From: Camelus bactrianus
Lineage: Eukaryota; Chordata; Mammalia; Artiodactyla; Camelidae
Reading direction: 5' to 3'
Length of the DNA: 64,000 bases
Assembly: GCF_048773025.1 (NCBI RefSeq)
Contig: NC_133557.1
Location: 2,682,001-2,746,000 of the forward strand
The notes beneath the pieces were generated by a model that ran no database searches, was not told the origin of the DNA, and saw only the letters and a list, made by a program, of their open reading frames with translations. Positions 11,216 to 22,744 of this stretch are shown piece after piece. A program made the position numbers and the translations under genes. Numbering within the stretch: position 1 is the stretch's first letter; each line of letters opens with the position of its first letter.

Positions 11216-13250
11216 GAAGGCTTAATTTTTAAAAAGAAACACCATCATTTGATGAAAATATTCAAGAGCCTTTAAAAAGGATGTATTTTTTTTCTTTTAA
11301 ACATTTGTGTTAATATCATCCTTCTTCCAAAGTCGCAGAACATAAATCTGGATTAAGCTGTTTGCTATTCTAGGTAATTTGCTAACTTTGGAAAGACATT
11401 TTATAAGGAATGCAAAATTATTCTTTACCATGTTGTGGAACTTAGACATAATCTTTAGAATCATCTTTTCTAAGCAGATAGTAACTAAAAGGCAACCGAA
11501 ATAAAAATGGTTCAACAGGTGATTGTAAAACTCTTGTCTTCCTTAAGCCTCAATAAACACACTACTGTACGTACAAGTAACTTCACCTGGAGATTCTTTA
11601 AACACAAGCAGGCCAAGTTGAAAACATAACTGATTATAGGTATAGGTACAGACACACACATCTCACAGACTCGAGTCACATTACCAGTCTGTTAAGTATG
11701 GAGTAAAAAATACAGCCTTGCAGTAAAAAGGGCCCCTCTCTAATAACTGAATCTGAGGAATCTGGCAGACTGAGATAAGGAGACTTTCCCACTAAGAACA
11801 TAGAATCTGGGAAAAAGAAAAAACCCTGTTTAAATACACAAATGAACTCAAAAGAAATGGGAATACCAAGGAAATACCAGAATGGCAAGGGCAAGAGTAG
11901 AACCCAATGGGCAGACACCCTAAGGGCCGATGGAGAAGGTCAGAGGTACCCAGGCGAGGACTAAAGCTGGACCTGCCTGCATCCCAGTGCCCACCCAGCC
12001 CTGGGAGTAGACACTGCTCCATCATTCCATGAAAACCCCACTCTCGCTTGACTTGTCTAATTTTCCTTTGTTGAAAGCTGAGAATTCACCAGCCCCCAAG
12101 GCTCCACCAAAGCCTCCCATCACCCCCTATTTCATTATCCCAAGCTTCCCAGCTTCCGGGACGTGTGTCTCACAGAACCACTCCTCCTCCCTGTTGTTTC
12201 TGTCACCACCTTCCACATGCACCTGTTCAAGGTAAGACTCAGCTCTCGGTCACCTGACTGAAGCTGAGCTGTTTCCAGTCACAGTTCTCTATGCTTTTCC
12301 TAGCAACTTGCTCTATTCCTTTAGTTACACGCGGCCTTTCCACTTGGAGTTTGAGAATACTAGACACTCTTGCAGTACTTTGGGTGGTTCCAGTGGGGTC
12401 CCGGAGCAGGTGCAACGTGCTCCCAAGCAAACTTCCTCCCACCTGGAGCCCTGCCCCATCCCTCCCACATCCCCACCCAGGCTTGTGCCTCTCCCTGTTG
12501 ACCATGTCTGTCTTCGTCTTTTCTCAGTGGCGCATGTCTCCCATCAGCTCTCCTGGCACCGAGATTCTACAAGAAGCTCAGTCCCTCCTCAGGGTTGTCC
12601 TCCACCCCTGTCATCACCCTCGCCCCCAGTCTGGCCCCGGGGTCTCCAGCTTCTACTCCAAAAGCCTGCTCTTCCCTGTCCACCTGGACCCATGCCTTCC
12701 ACTCTGCTGGTGTCCATCCTAAAAACCCTTCCCATCAGAGCAAGGGTCAGTTTTTTCTCAGCCCTCTTCTCAAAACACAACTTCTCTAAAACAACACCAC
12801 CACCACCAAAACCAAAAAAAAACCCTATAACTTTGCTGAGCTCAGGAAAAATAAAAGATTTCTTAGAAATGGAAGTAGGACCACGTTGCTGAGCAAGTGT
12901 GGGCTGCACACCTTTCTCTGGGAATGGCATGTCAGGCATCACACTGACGATGAGCTGTCACGGAGGGGGCAGGCTGGCAGCAAACTGGAATATCCCCAGG
13001 GAAGTGAGGCATTCTACAAAGGACAGACCTTACTCTTTCTGACCCTGAAGATGATCTCAGGAGAGGAGTTATAGGGACCCATGTGAACAGGAAATATGTA
13101 TTTTTTTTTAACTCTGTCAAAAGCTGGGTATTCTGCTAATAGTCATACTCAGACCAGAGTCACCAACACATGTTCCCTGCACACCTGTGACACTCAAGCA
13201 CTTGGCGAAGCCCTGCACGTGCAGCAAAACTGCACTGGTCCCGAGGGACT
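11216..13250. other. No gene seen; GC/pyrimidine-rich from 11.9 kb
   Basis: From about 12050 to 12760 the + strand is C/T-rich, which keeps several frames open at once (143 and 194 codons on +, overlapping a 117-codon minus frame). None resembles a known protein. Part may be very old L2 sequence. A donor-like AAGGTAAGA occurs near 12229 without a partner acceptor that I can support. A CAC/A-rich tract lies at 12792-12822. Confidence 0.5.
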
Positions 13251-13710
13251 CACTGAGGTCAGAGGAAGAGACAGCAGAGTTAAAGGACAACGTAAGTGCT
13301 ACAATAAAGATGTGCCTCGGGAACTGCAGATGCCGAGAAAGGGTATGTCTAGTTAAACAAGGGAGAGAAACAAACTGAATTGGGAGGAGGGAGGTCCCCA
13401 ACGAAGGGAGACATCCAAGCAGGGTCTGGAAGCATCAGGAGGATTCTGCCAGGAGGACTGAGGATGGGTGGGCACCAGGGACATGTCTGAGTAAAACCAC
13501 GGGCCACTCCCATTGGCTCCCGGGACCCTGGTAGGGTAGACTGAGGCTTAGCGTTCAGGATGCATAGAAGGAAAGGGAGAGCGGAGGGGTGGGGCTGGAG
13601 GGAGAAGCAGAAGAGGTAGGACTTTAACCCACAGTCAACTTTACACCCTGAAGTAAAGGGTTTTAATGAGAGTGACTGAGAGCCAGGAGGGTCCCCAGTC
13701 ATGCCTCACA
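13250..13710 (-). mobile_element. L2 fragment, antisense
   Basis: The + strand reads GGAGACATCCAAGCAGGGTC near 13406, then TTCTGCCAGGAGGACTGAGG, then GGGGCTGGAGGGAGAAGCAG and a GAGGTAGGACTTTAACC block. This matches the antisense L2 3' UTR order of 'gaggtgacatctgagc', 'gtttgccaggcggac' and 'gtgtggctggagcagag'. The copy is ancient. Confidence 0.55.
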
Positions 13711-14029
13711 AATACTGATCACTCACTGAGGCTTTTCTATTAATACGAAGACCTTGATTCTACCAAGAATCATTTTTCTCTTCATTGATTTGGTTAAAAT
13801 GGAATAATTAAGAGCTGATACATTTGTGAAAGAGTTTAATCTAAAATCCTAGAAGCTCTTTGGTAGAATCAATAGTATTTAATTACTTCATTAAAAATCA
13901 GGTGTTTATAACAATTTGAAGTAATGTTTATACTGACTAGGTTAAAAACAGACTCCTGATCCTGACTAGTAAATGACGGCTTTAAACCTGCCAGGAAGAC
14001 AAGAAAATAAGAATGGGAGGATGATTTAA
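13711..14029. other. No gene seen
   Basis: AT-rich sequence. The last 70 bases may already belong to the L1 that follows. Confidence 0.4.
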
Positions 14030-15466
14030 AATTGACTACCAAGCTACAGTAATTAAGAGAGAATGATACTGACATAAGGACAGACAACTAAAAACAGAAC
14101 TGAGAGTCCAGAAATACACCCTCACAGTGTCAACTGATTTCAACAAGGCTTCCAAGATAAGTAAATGGGGAAAGGATAGTTTTTCCAACAAGTGGTACTG
14201 GGACAACTGGACATCCACATGTACAAGAATGAAGCCGGACCCCCGTCTCACCTCATACACAAAATTAATTCAAAATGGATCAAGAACCTAAATGAAAGGC
14301 TTAAACTATGAAAGTCTTAGAAAAATACAGAGACACTTGTAAATCTTCGTGGACTTCGATTATGTAATCGTTTCTTAGCTACGACACCAAAAGCACAAGC
14401 AACGAAAAGAAAAAAATAAAAAACTAGATAAATTGGGCATCAAAATTAAAAACTTTAGTGTTTCAAAGGATACCACCAAGAAAGTGAAAAGGCAACTCTC
14501 AGGAGAAAAATTTTGTAAATTAAATAGCTGAGAGGGGACTGGATTTGAAAATATGTAATTAACTCCTACAACTCACTAATAAAAAGGCAACTCAATTAAG
14601 AAACAGATTTTTTAGGATTTGAATAGACACTGCTCCAAAGAAGATACACAAGTGACCAAGAAATATCTGAATAGATGGAAAATATCATTAGCCATCAGGG
14701 AAGTGGAAGTCAAAACCACAGGGAGACACCCAGTAGAATCGCCATAATTGAAATGCCAGGTAATCTCAAGTGTTGCCAAGATGTGAAGAAGATGGAGCCC
14801 TCACTCACTTCTGACGGAAATATAAACCGGTGCAGCCACTTTGGAAAACAAGCTAGAAACTCCTTAATATGCTAAACACAGAGGTATAAAAGTACCCAGA
14901 AACACCATTCTTAGGTATATACTTAAAAGAAATTAAAATAAATATCCGTTCAAAAACTGATACAAATGTTCACAGCAGCATTATTCATAACAGCCAAGTA
15001 GAGGAAACAACTCAAATGTTCATCAACTGATAAACAGATAAACAAGATGTGATATATCCGTAAAACAGAATATTATTTCACAATAAAAAGAAATGAAGTA
15101 CAAGATGGACGAACTTTAAAAACATTATGTTAAAATCAAAAAGCCAGCTACAAAAAAAAACAGAACAATCATAGTGTATGATTCAGCTTATATGAAACGT
15201 CTACAACAGGCAGATTGACAGGAACAACACAAACTGGTGGTTGTCTAGGGCCGGGGGTGGGAAAGCTGTTGGGGGAAAATGGGTACGTGGTTTCTTTACA
15301 GAGTGATGAAGACGTTCTAAAATTGATTCTGCCGATGTCTGCACAGCTTTGTGAATATATAAAACCCACTGAATTGTGTATGTTAAATGAGTGGATCATA
15401 TGGTTTACGAATTACATCTCAAGAAAGCTATTATCTGAAGGAAAAAGAAAAGTGAAAATAAGATGA
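14030..15466 (+). mobile_element. L1M ORF2 3' part and 3' UTR
   Basis: It begins AAGCTACAGTAATTAAGAGA near 14041 and continues in L1 order: CAGACAACTAAAAACAGAAC, AGAGTCCAGAAATACACCCT near 14102, CAGCAGCATTATTCATAACA near 14971, and a 3' UTR with CACAAACTGGTGGTTGTCTA near 15227. The end is A-rich at about 15440-15466. Frames are broken throughout, so it is a dead copy. Its age is that of mammalian L1M families. Confidence 0.85.
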
Positions 15467-15682
15467 AATGTTCTTTGGCGACATGGATGGGAACTGTCAA
15501 TGTTCCTCGTTCTTGAATCTCTAAAACAAACAGGGAGAAAGGATGCTCTCCTCTGGCAGAAAATGCCTGAGACTTTTAAAGTGGGAAAAATGATCGGCTG
15601 AAATGCTGGCAAACTCTAAAAGGCTCCAAGGAATGCTATTCCTCATCATCTCACTAGATTCAGCCAATGCATTGATGAGATA

Positions 15683-15870
15683 GTTTTTCTTTTTTAATTT
15701 ATTTTTTATTGACGTATAGTCAGTTTGCAACGTTGCATCAATTTCTGGTGTAAAGCAAAATGTTTCAGTCATCCACATACATGTGTATATATATTTCATA
15801 TTCTTTCTCATGTAGGTTACTACAAGATATTGAATATACTGCTATACAGTAGAAACTTGTTGTTTAGCTA
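15683..15870 (-). mobile_element. L1 3' UTR tail, cetartiodactyl type
   Basis: After a T-rich start the + strand reads ATTGACGTATAGTCAGTTTG, then GCATCAATTTCTGGTGTAAA, a TGTATATATAT block, and GCTATACAGTAGAAACTTGT near 15841. This is the reverse complement of the L1 3' UTR at 2880-3110. Confidence 0.85.
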
Positions 15871-17923
15871 TAGTTTTTCAAACATAGGCCTCCTAGTCCT
15901 ACAGTTATCCTATTTAAATGTCATTGGTGTCTCTTGGCTCATTAGAAAGCCATATACTACTACAGGTCCTCAAAGTCTATTTAGACTAATTTTTACTTTT
16001 CTAAAAGTCTAGAAAGAAAAGATTTAATAAGCTAGAAATGGAAAAAGTAAAAAAAAAAAAAAAAAAGAAGTAAGAAAAAGGCCTCCTCACAAGAGGAATA
16101 TCTATAAAGTATACACTTTTGTTATTAAACAGTATTTTGCTAAAATAAGGATAAACTTACATAATGCAACAATCTTATAGTCTTCCATAAGTTCACCTTA
16201 CCTTGAAAGGAAATCCAGAAGCTGTTTTATTTTCAACCATATCTTACAAAGAAAGATTTGCTAACTGTTTCAAAAATGCTTTCTATTTAAGAGAAACCTG
16301 TACAAGTCGTTCTTGTAAATAATGAGAATTTCTTTTCCCCCAAGGGAATAATTCCTACTTCAGTGTTTCTAAGAATATACAGGGTTAAACCCGTGTAAAA
16401 TAGATTTTCTCACAGCTGGGGGAGAGCAGGACGCTGCAAATAGGAAACCAGATAGCTGAGAGGTCAAAACACTACACTTCCAGGTCAGACTTCTGGTTGC
16501 AATTAAGTAAAATTCCTGCAAATATTTGTAAGGAAATCATATTTTTGGTGTCTCCTTTCAGGCCTTGTAACTTTTTTATTTTCTTTAACAGCAGCTTATA
16601 GTTATGGATATAGACATAATCTTTACTATTCACTCAAGACAAACAGAAACACAGTACGCATTTGTGTGCACACATACACCAATCTAGGACCCTGGAAGGC
16701 CGATTTGATCTCGGCCTCAAAGGTAAAAAAGACATCTTTTATAGGTATTCATTCTTTCATGTTGGAGATTGTGTGGAGCTAGTTTTGGTTTTGCTTAATG
16801 CAGACTTGGGTAATTTCCTCAAGACATTCCACATAATAGGTTAAGCCAAGTTTCCTATTAGCTAAATAGTTCACGATCAAATAGTTGAGATACATCTGAA
16901 GCTGACTGGAGTTTAGGCTCTAAGTAATAACAAATATAAACAAGCTGCACAATTAAGTGTAGCTAAGCAGGTATTAAATACGCCTCGACGCAACTCCTGG
17001 GAACAGCCAGGGGCTGCGAATGCATCACAAATGCCCACCTTGCTCAGAAACCTGCGGTGGATTCATTTGGAGACAATGTCAATGTCTCCTGTCCCAAGGG
17101 GGGCAGGTCGTCTCTGCCCTGTTTATAGAAGTTATTACAGTGAATATAAAATTATTTTTGTTGTAAACAGCTGCAGTGGTAAGCTTCACAGTAACTACAA
17201 AATCCATAATTTTAGATTCTCCACTTTTATTCTACATAGAAGGGTGTCATGTGAGGGAATTTGAAAATCAAAGTGCTCCAGGTTTTAATCATCACTTGGG
17301 TTACTGTCCCCCAAATTCCCAAGATATTTAATTAGTAACACTCAGTCCCAAAGCATCAGACCACAGCATGTTACCCTACACTAGACAGAGCCTCTTCACT
17401 CGTCCTCCATACCCTTCAAAATCAAAGAATTCTTACAGATGCTCAGTCAGATAACTACTATCTATTTTCTCTCTTGAGCTTCCCAATGGCTATTAATATT
17501 AGTGATGTGACACTCAATTACACAAATTTTAAAATCTTGGCATTGCGATCAGAGGGCCTGGCCAAAGGAAAAGAATTTAAAGGGAACAGACACGCTGGTG
17601 AATGCCATAAGCACTTCCCAGACACAGGAAGGCTATTGCTACAGTATAATGGACATAAAACTCCCAAGACACGTCCAGTACGTGCCAAGGTAAATAGTTT
17701 CCACTATACCATGTCATCCCACACGTTAAAAAATTATATGCAACTCCTGTGAGAAACGGCCATGGCTTTCTGGGTAGTGGGGGAGGTCGGGTAGGAGAGC
17801 TTTCCTCATTAGTTAATCTGTCAAACACAGGAGAGGGTACCACTCTTTAAGACTTCGGGATTTGCCAAAGTACAGCCTTGTAGAGGGTCTCACCATCTCC
17901 TGGTGTCCCCACCCCTCACTCCA

Positions 17924-17966
17924 ACACACATACACACACACACACACAACACACACACACACACAT
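17924..17966. repeat. Interrupted (CA)n microsatellite
   Basis: CA units with two interruptions (CATACAC and CAACAC) over about 43 bases. Confidence 0.93.
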
Positions 17967-19819
17967 TACGTGGCAGCTAAACCATTTTAACACTGTAAGG
18001 TTGGTGTCCCAAGGAGCACACTGCCATCATGCTGGGATAAACCACAATTTTCACTGGGTGAACTGGGGAGAGCTATAGGCCCCCCAGCCAGCTGTCACTA
18101 TTAGAAATATTGTGACAGGACAAACAGATCACTAATCAAATGGTTTCTATTATCCTCTTGAAGGCAGGTGACTTTCTCACCCATTACTTTCTCCTCACTC
18201 TCTGAGCAGGGCAGGAATGCCAGGACACTAGATCTGACAGCCAAGCGGGACTTGTCTTTGGAATATCCAGTAATAAAGGGTCAGTCTTCATGGAGCTGGT
18301 AAATGGGCAGGGACCACCATTTAATGACAAAGATCTTTCTAGAACCCAAGAGTCCCAGGGAATTCGGTAACGTTGTTTTGAACTCCCCAGTTCCCGAATA
18401 TGCAGAAATTTAGGAGCAGAAAATCTGCACGTAAATGTGAACCAGCCCAAGTGGACTCAAAAGGAAAAATGGAGTTGCATCACCAATAAAAAGCCCTGAC
18501 AGAACTGGCGTTGTACTTTGCACCTCGGCAATGGCAACATAGACTTTAAGGGCAAAAAATCACTGTCTTTCTTCCAGGCGGGTAGGGGTGTTCGGGGGAT
18601 GGGCAGGGTGGGACGGGAAGCAGTTTACTCACCCAGCGACCAGTAGGGTCAATCTAATAAGGTTTACACTAACATCGAAAAGGTCTTCTAGGTGGTTTGA
18701 ATTGAAGTTTGAGAACCTCTTGGTGTGATGAAAAGGACCCTAACTTTTTCCAAAGCTTTGTATGTTTGAGGTTTTTAATTTCTTATAAAATTAAAAAACA
18801 AAAGATCAGTCATTGCAACTGTGGCAACGTCCATCACAGGTGACTGTAAAAAGTGGAAACGTGACACTTAAAAGTTTTGAGATTTTGTTTTTCTTCAGCA
18901 GTTAGCCAAGTCTCCCCAGTTTTTGAGGACGCAAGGCATCTTGTGTTGTCACTGATGCTTTAGCACACTTCTGGTAATAAGTATAAAACTTATAGCTTTA
19001 CAAATTGCCCATTCCTGGAAAAATCGTCTCTGCTGAAATCATGGCACGTTCACCAGAGGGCCTGTGGGCGCTCGCTTCCATTATTGTCCTTTTAAGCTTC
19101 TCATGTGTGGATGAAAGCCGAGAAAATGTTTTGATGGGGGACATTATGGGAAGAAATGTAAGTAATAACCAGAGCTATTTAAACACATGTGTAAAAAGAA
19201 AACACATGTTTCCACTGTGTCCGAGGACAGATCGAGGGAAATCCATTTCTATTTGTAAAGGGGTGTGGGTAGGGAAAAAAAAAGTCTAAATATTAAGAAT
19301 ATTTACCAGAATGGCAGATCACTGAAAACATGTGCTGTTTTACTGTTTTAGAACCACACGAGTGCCCAGGTCCTCCTCTTTCATCCAGAGAAGTCCCTCC
19401 TTGGCAGTGTCTGCAAGTGCACCCAGCTTGGTCCCCATGGCTGGCACGGGCAGGAGCAAACGCCGACATGCCTGCGAATAGCTGACGCCCATCCCAAGGG
19501 GCTGTGGAGCTGGTTCTCTTGCTCCAGGGCCTGTGTTTTATCAGGACTAACAGTTGTTGGAGGGATGGTAATTGTCACTGCCCTTCACGTGGAAGAAAAG
19601 GATGGAGATGTTACTGTGCAAGGATCTGTTTCCAAGCAAGTTTTCACTGTCCTCACTGAAACCCCCTGATGGTTTCTATGGAGGAAGGGCTGGGCTCAAA
19701 GGGAGAAGGGTTTCATGTCCAAAATTTATTTGAAATAGGAAAAGGCCCTGTTTTCAACGGGCTGGGAAAATAAATACAAACCCAAACAAACAGCGCATAT
19801 ACAAATGTGTGCTCCTGGG

Positions 19820-20200
19820 GACCCCCGGGGAGAAGGGCTCACAATCAGGCCTGTGTCTGGAGCACAGAGAGAAAGCTTTCTTTGGCAGGTACCGCGCATC
19901 GGGCGTTGGGGAAGGAGGGGACCGCGGCTCAGACGGGGGAAGAATAGGAAGAACTTGCTTGTGTTGGCAACTCTTCCCTTTTTCTTTTGCTCCCTTGTTG
20001 TGTGAACACCCACTGATTTCCTAACATGGTGGTAACGTGCCCCGCCGTGGAAGGCTGCGTGGGTGTCGAGGAAGGAGGGTGAACGCCTGGTAACCTGGCC
20101 CTGAACATTCGCAGAAGATACCTTGGATGCCACAAAGGAGCCAGCGACCAGCTACACGCTTTGGCTGGAGGTTTCGGCTCAGCTTTCAGAGGAGCGTTTA
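19820..20200. other. CpG-dense patch
   Basis: I count roughly 20 CpG dinucleotides in 380 bases by eye, including ACCGCGCATCGGGCG near 19890 and GACCGCGGCTCAGACGGGG near 19919. This is several times the density of the flanks. No promoter, exon or transcript start is recognisable, so calling it a CpG island would need a count. Confidence 0.4.
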
Positions 20201-20671
20201 GCTTAGAAGAGAAGCCAAGAAGAAAGCCAGGGCAGACAGAAACCACAGTACCCAGGAAAATTTAATTTATTTTATGGCATTTTCCAAAGAACTGGGTTTC
20301 TTAGATGTTAACTGAAAGAAAAAGATTACAAAGGATGGAATAATAGGCAGTAAAAAAAAAAATTATAGCTTTACAAACACAAAAATGCAGCAGAGCCTTA
20401 ATACATAGGCAACGTACTGAGTTATTCAGACAGTAGACAGCACTGAGGCAAGTGCCTGGAGCTGGAAGACGAGCTCTGTCTTGGAGTCTATTTCTCCTTG
20501 TCCATCTTGTGATCAGAGGGGAGAGGGTACAAAATCTAAATCAAAGATACCCACCCAGGAGCTAAAGCAGAATGCTACTCCTGGTTCCCACATGGTTAAA
20601 GACAGCTTTGTTTTTTTTGACTAGAGGAACATGTCATTAAAAGAGAAAACACACACGCAATCTCCTTAATG

Positions 20672-20805
20672 GGGATACCGAAGCAGTGAAGACAAGCCAG
20701 GCATCCGACAGCCGTGTTTTCACGGTGCCTCTGACACTTCCTAGTTATGGGACCTCAGGCACGTTGCCTGCACTCTGGGTCTGGTTCTCAACCTCAGAAC
20801 CAGGG
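20672..20805 (+). mobile_element. MIR fragment
   Basis: CAGCCGTGTTTTCACGG is followed by CTGACACTTCCTAGTTATGG and GACCTCAGGCACGTTGCCTG near 20750. The order fits MIR 'tctgccacttactagctgtgtgaccttgggcaagt'. Old and diverged. Confidence 0.5.
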
Positions 20806-21400
20806 TTGAGGATGCTGGCTAGAAAGGGCTGCACACAAGGATCCACCGCGAGTGTTTGGAAGAGCCAGCACAGTGCGGCCCCAGCAGGTTGAAGCTCAGT
20901 GATGGGTAACTAGTAGGAGGAGTCAGGCTAAAGGCCATCCAGGATGGGTGGGGCTGGGGGGCAGGTATCTGCAGACGAGTCAGAATTTCTGCAGCTCATC
21001 TTCCACTGGGGTAGGATGTGGTTGGGACTTTCTCAAAACCAAACGAGAACAACTATTTAGTAATTTGTAACTCAGACCACTTTCACCTCTGCCATTTGTT
21101 GGAGGGGCAAAGAGATGTTGCCATGGGCTCAACAACAAAGCCTTGGCCAATCAACATGTGACAGACGAGTAAGACTGCAGCTCATTCCTTTAGTTCCTCC
21201 AACTTGTGTGCTTTTCCCGAGTGACGGGCTCGGCACTGGGTGCTTCCCACAACAAGATCCTGGCCCTGTGGGAAGAGGGAGCGGTGAGTGTGCTACCATT
21301 TCGCAGCTGCGAAAGGGAAGAGCAGCTCCTTGAGAAAGAAGATGTGTGGAATCAGATAAGGTTCCTTACGGGAAATGACACCGGAGCACAGGCCTGGCCC
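20806..21400. other. No gene seen
   Basis: Moderately GC-rich unassigned sequence. Overlapping short frames on + (72 and 135 codons) are not credited. Confidence 0.4.
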
Positions 21401-21404
21401 AGCA

Positions 21405-21535
21405 GCGTACAAGGAGAAGAGAGAGTTTTAGGGAGAGGAAGCAACATGTGCAAAGGCCCACAGGCAAGAAAGCAGGATGTTCCGGGACCTGTCAGTCGGT
21501 CAGGCTCCAGTGCCAAGCTGATAAGTGACCACAGG
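21405..21535 (-). mobile_element. L2 3' UTR fragment, antisense
   Basis: The + strand reads GGAAGCAACATGTGCAAAGG then CCCACAGGCAAGAAAGCAGG and CAGTCGGTCAGGCTCCAGTG. This is the reverse complement of the L2 block 'cagggcctttgcacttgctgttccc'. Related copies lie at 63275 and 27975. Confidence 0.6.
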
Positions 21536-22345
21536 AGTCCTCCCAGGGTTGCCTGGCCAAAGCCATCTGGGATCAATGACTCCCCTCCTCGCAGGGAGAG
21601 GGGCTCCTCCTGAACTCAGCTTCCCGCAGGTCTGGCTGGAGGGCTGCCAGAGTTTCTGGGTACTAGGCAGTTGGCGTGCTCAGCATTTTTCTGAATGGCC
21701 AGATTGCCCGGTACCTATAATTGGGACCAAAATGTTTGCCTCTCCCCATTCCCACAAGATCGTTTTCATGCTTGCTCAATATGAAGGCTGATCATCAGAG
21801 AACTGGGGTCCCTCTGCTGGAATGCAGCTATAAGGCACATGAGCTGTACGCCGGCTGGGCATCCCCAGCTACAGGACGACCAGAGAGCAGAGGAGCTGTG
21901 TGCAGGCTGATCCACGTGAGATGGTCAGTTTGCACCAAGTGACTACCCTGCACTCCCCAGAACCCTCTGAACAAGGGGGGCCCAATGCGGGGAGGACACT
22001 GCTACCAGGGCCATTTCTGAGTGGACCTGAGGGTTGAGGAACACCTTTTGGAGAGTAAGAGCTAGTTGCTGCGAGGACTAATGACCAGGACAGACATGGC
22101 ATCTGGAGACCACCAAAGCCTAAGAGTGAGTGGGTCACCCAGTGACTAGTTGGCCTGAAATTTGCAGTCAACTAAAGTCCATGGCTGGTTGAGTCACGTG
22201 GCCCACTAGAAGGCCATGAGTCAACGGTAACCTTGGTAGGAACCCTGTCCATGGTGTGATCCACAGACATCTTTGGCTTATTGGTTAACTGGTATGTCCA
22301 TAACTCCAGATATGATGGAGAACATATGTGGACCCTACTTAAACT
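21536..22345. other. No gene seen; may include worn ERVL-class sequence
   Basis: The part from about 21840 to 22340 loosely resembles internal sequence of the ERVL-class fossil downstream. If that is right, the LTR at 22350 would lie inside the fossil. The rest is unassigned. Confidence 0.3.
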
Positions 22346-22349
22346 GTAC

Positions 22350-22738
22350 GTTGTGGGCTGAATCATGTCTCTTCAAAATTTTTCTGTTGAAGTCCTAACC
22401 CCCCAGGAACTCAAAATGTGACTATATTTGGATATAGACTCTTTAAAGAGGTAATTAAAATGAGGTCATTAGGGTGGGCCCTAAGCCAATATGACTGCAT
22501 AAGGGGTGGGATTTATAAAAGAAGGAGTTGAGGACACAGTGTACAGAGGGAAGACCATGTGAAGACACAGGGAGAAGACGGCCGCCAACAAGCTAAAGAG
22601 AGAGGCTTCAGAAGAAACCAACCCTGCTGACACCTTGATCTTGAACTTCCAACCTCCAGAACTGTGCGCAGATTCATTCTTCTGTTTAACCGTCTGTGGT
22701 ATTTTGTTATGACAGCCCCAGCAAGCTAATACCCTGTC
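22350..22738 (+). mobile_element. Solo LTR, ERVL-MaLR (MLT1-like)
   Basis: The order is that of a MaLR LTR: GTTGAAGTCCTAACCCCCCA near 22386, GAGGTCATTAGGGTGGGCCC near 22461, AGACGGCCGCCAACAAGC, CTTGATCTTGAACTTCCAAC near 22635 and CAGAACTGTGCGCAGATTCA. It ends in a CAGCAAGCTAATAC-type terminus. It is a fossil of about full LTR length with no internal part attached. Age is that of the placental MaLR radiation; the subfamily is uncertain. Confidence 0.75.
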
Positions 22739-22744
22739 TAATAG

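Larger units (their letters stand above)
15871..20660. other. Long repeat-poor stretch without a recognised gene
   Basis: Nothing was assigned over about 4.8 kb except simple sequence: an A-run at about 16050-16069 and CA at 17924-17966. Open frames are at most 135 codons, occur on both strands, and match no family I know. From about 19820 to 20200 the sequence is unusually CpG-dense. Absence of recognisable repeats over this length could mean very old decayed repeats or constrained non-coding DNA; I cannot tell which. Confidence 0.5.

Noticed and set aside
12291-12892. 143- and 194-codon plus frames in overlapping registers
   Set aside because: Pyrimidine-rich sequence keeps several frames open at once, with a minus frame too; no domain is visible.
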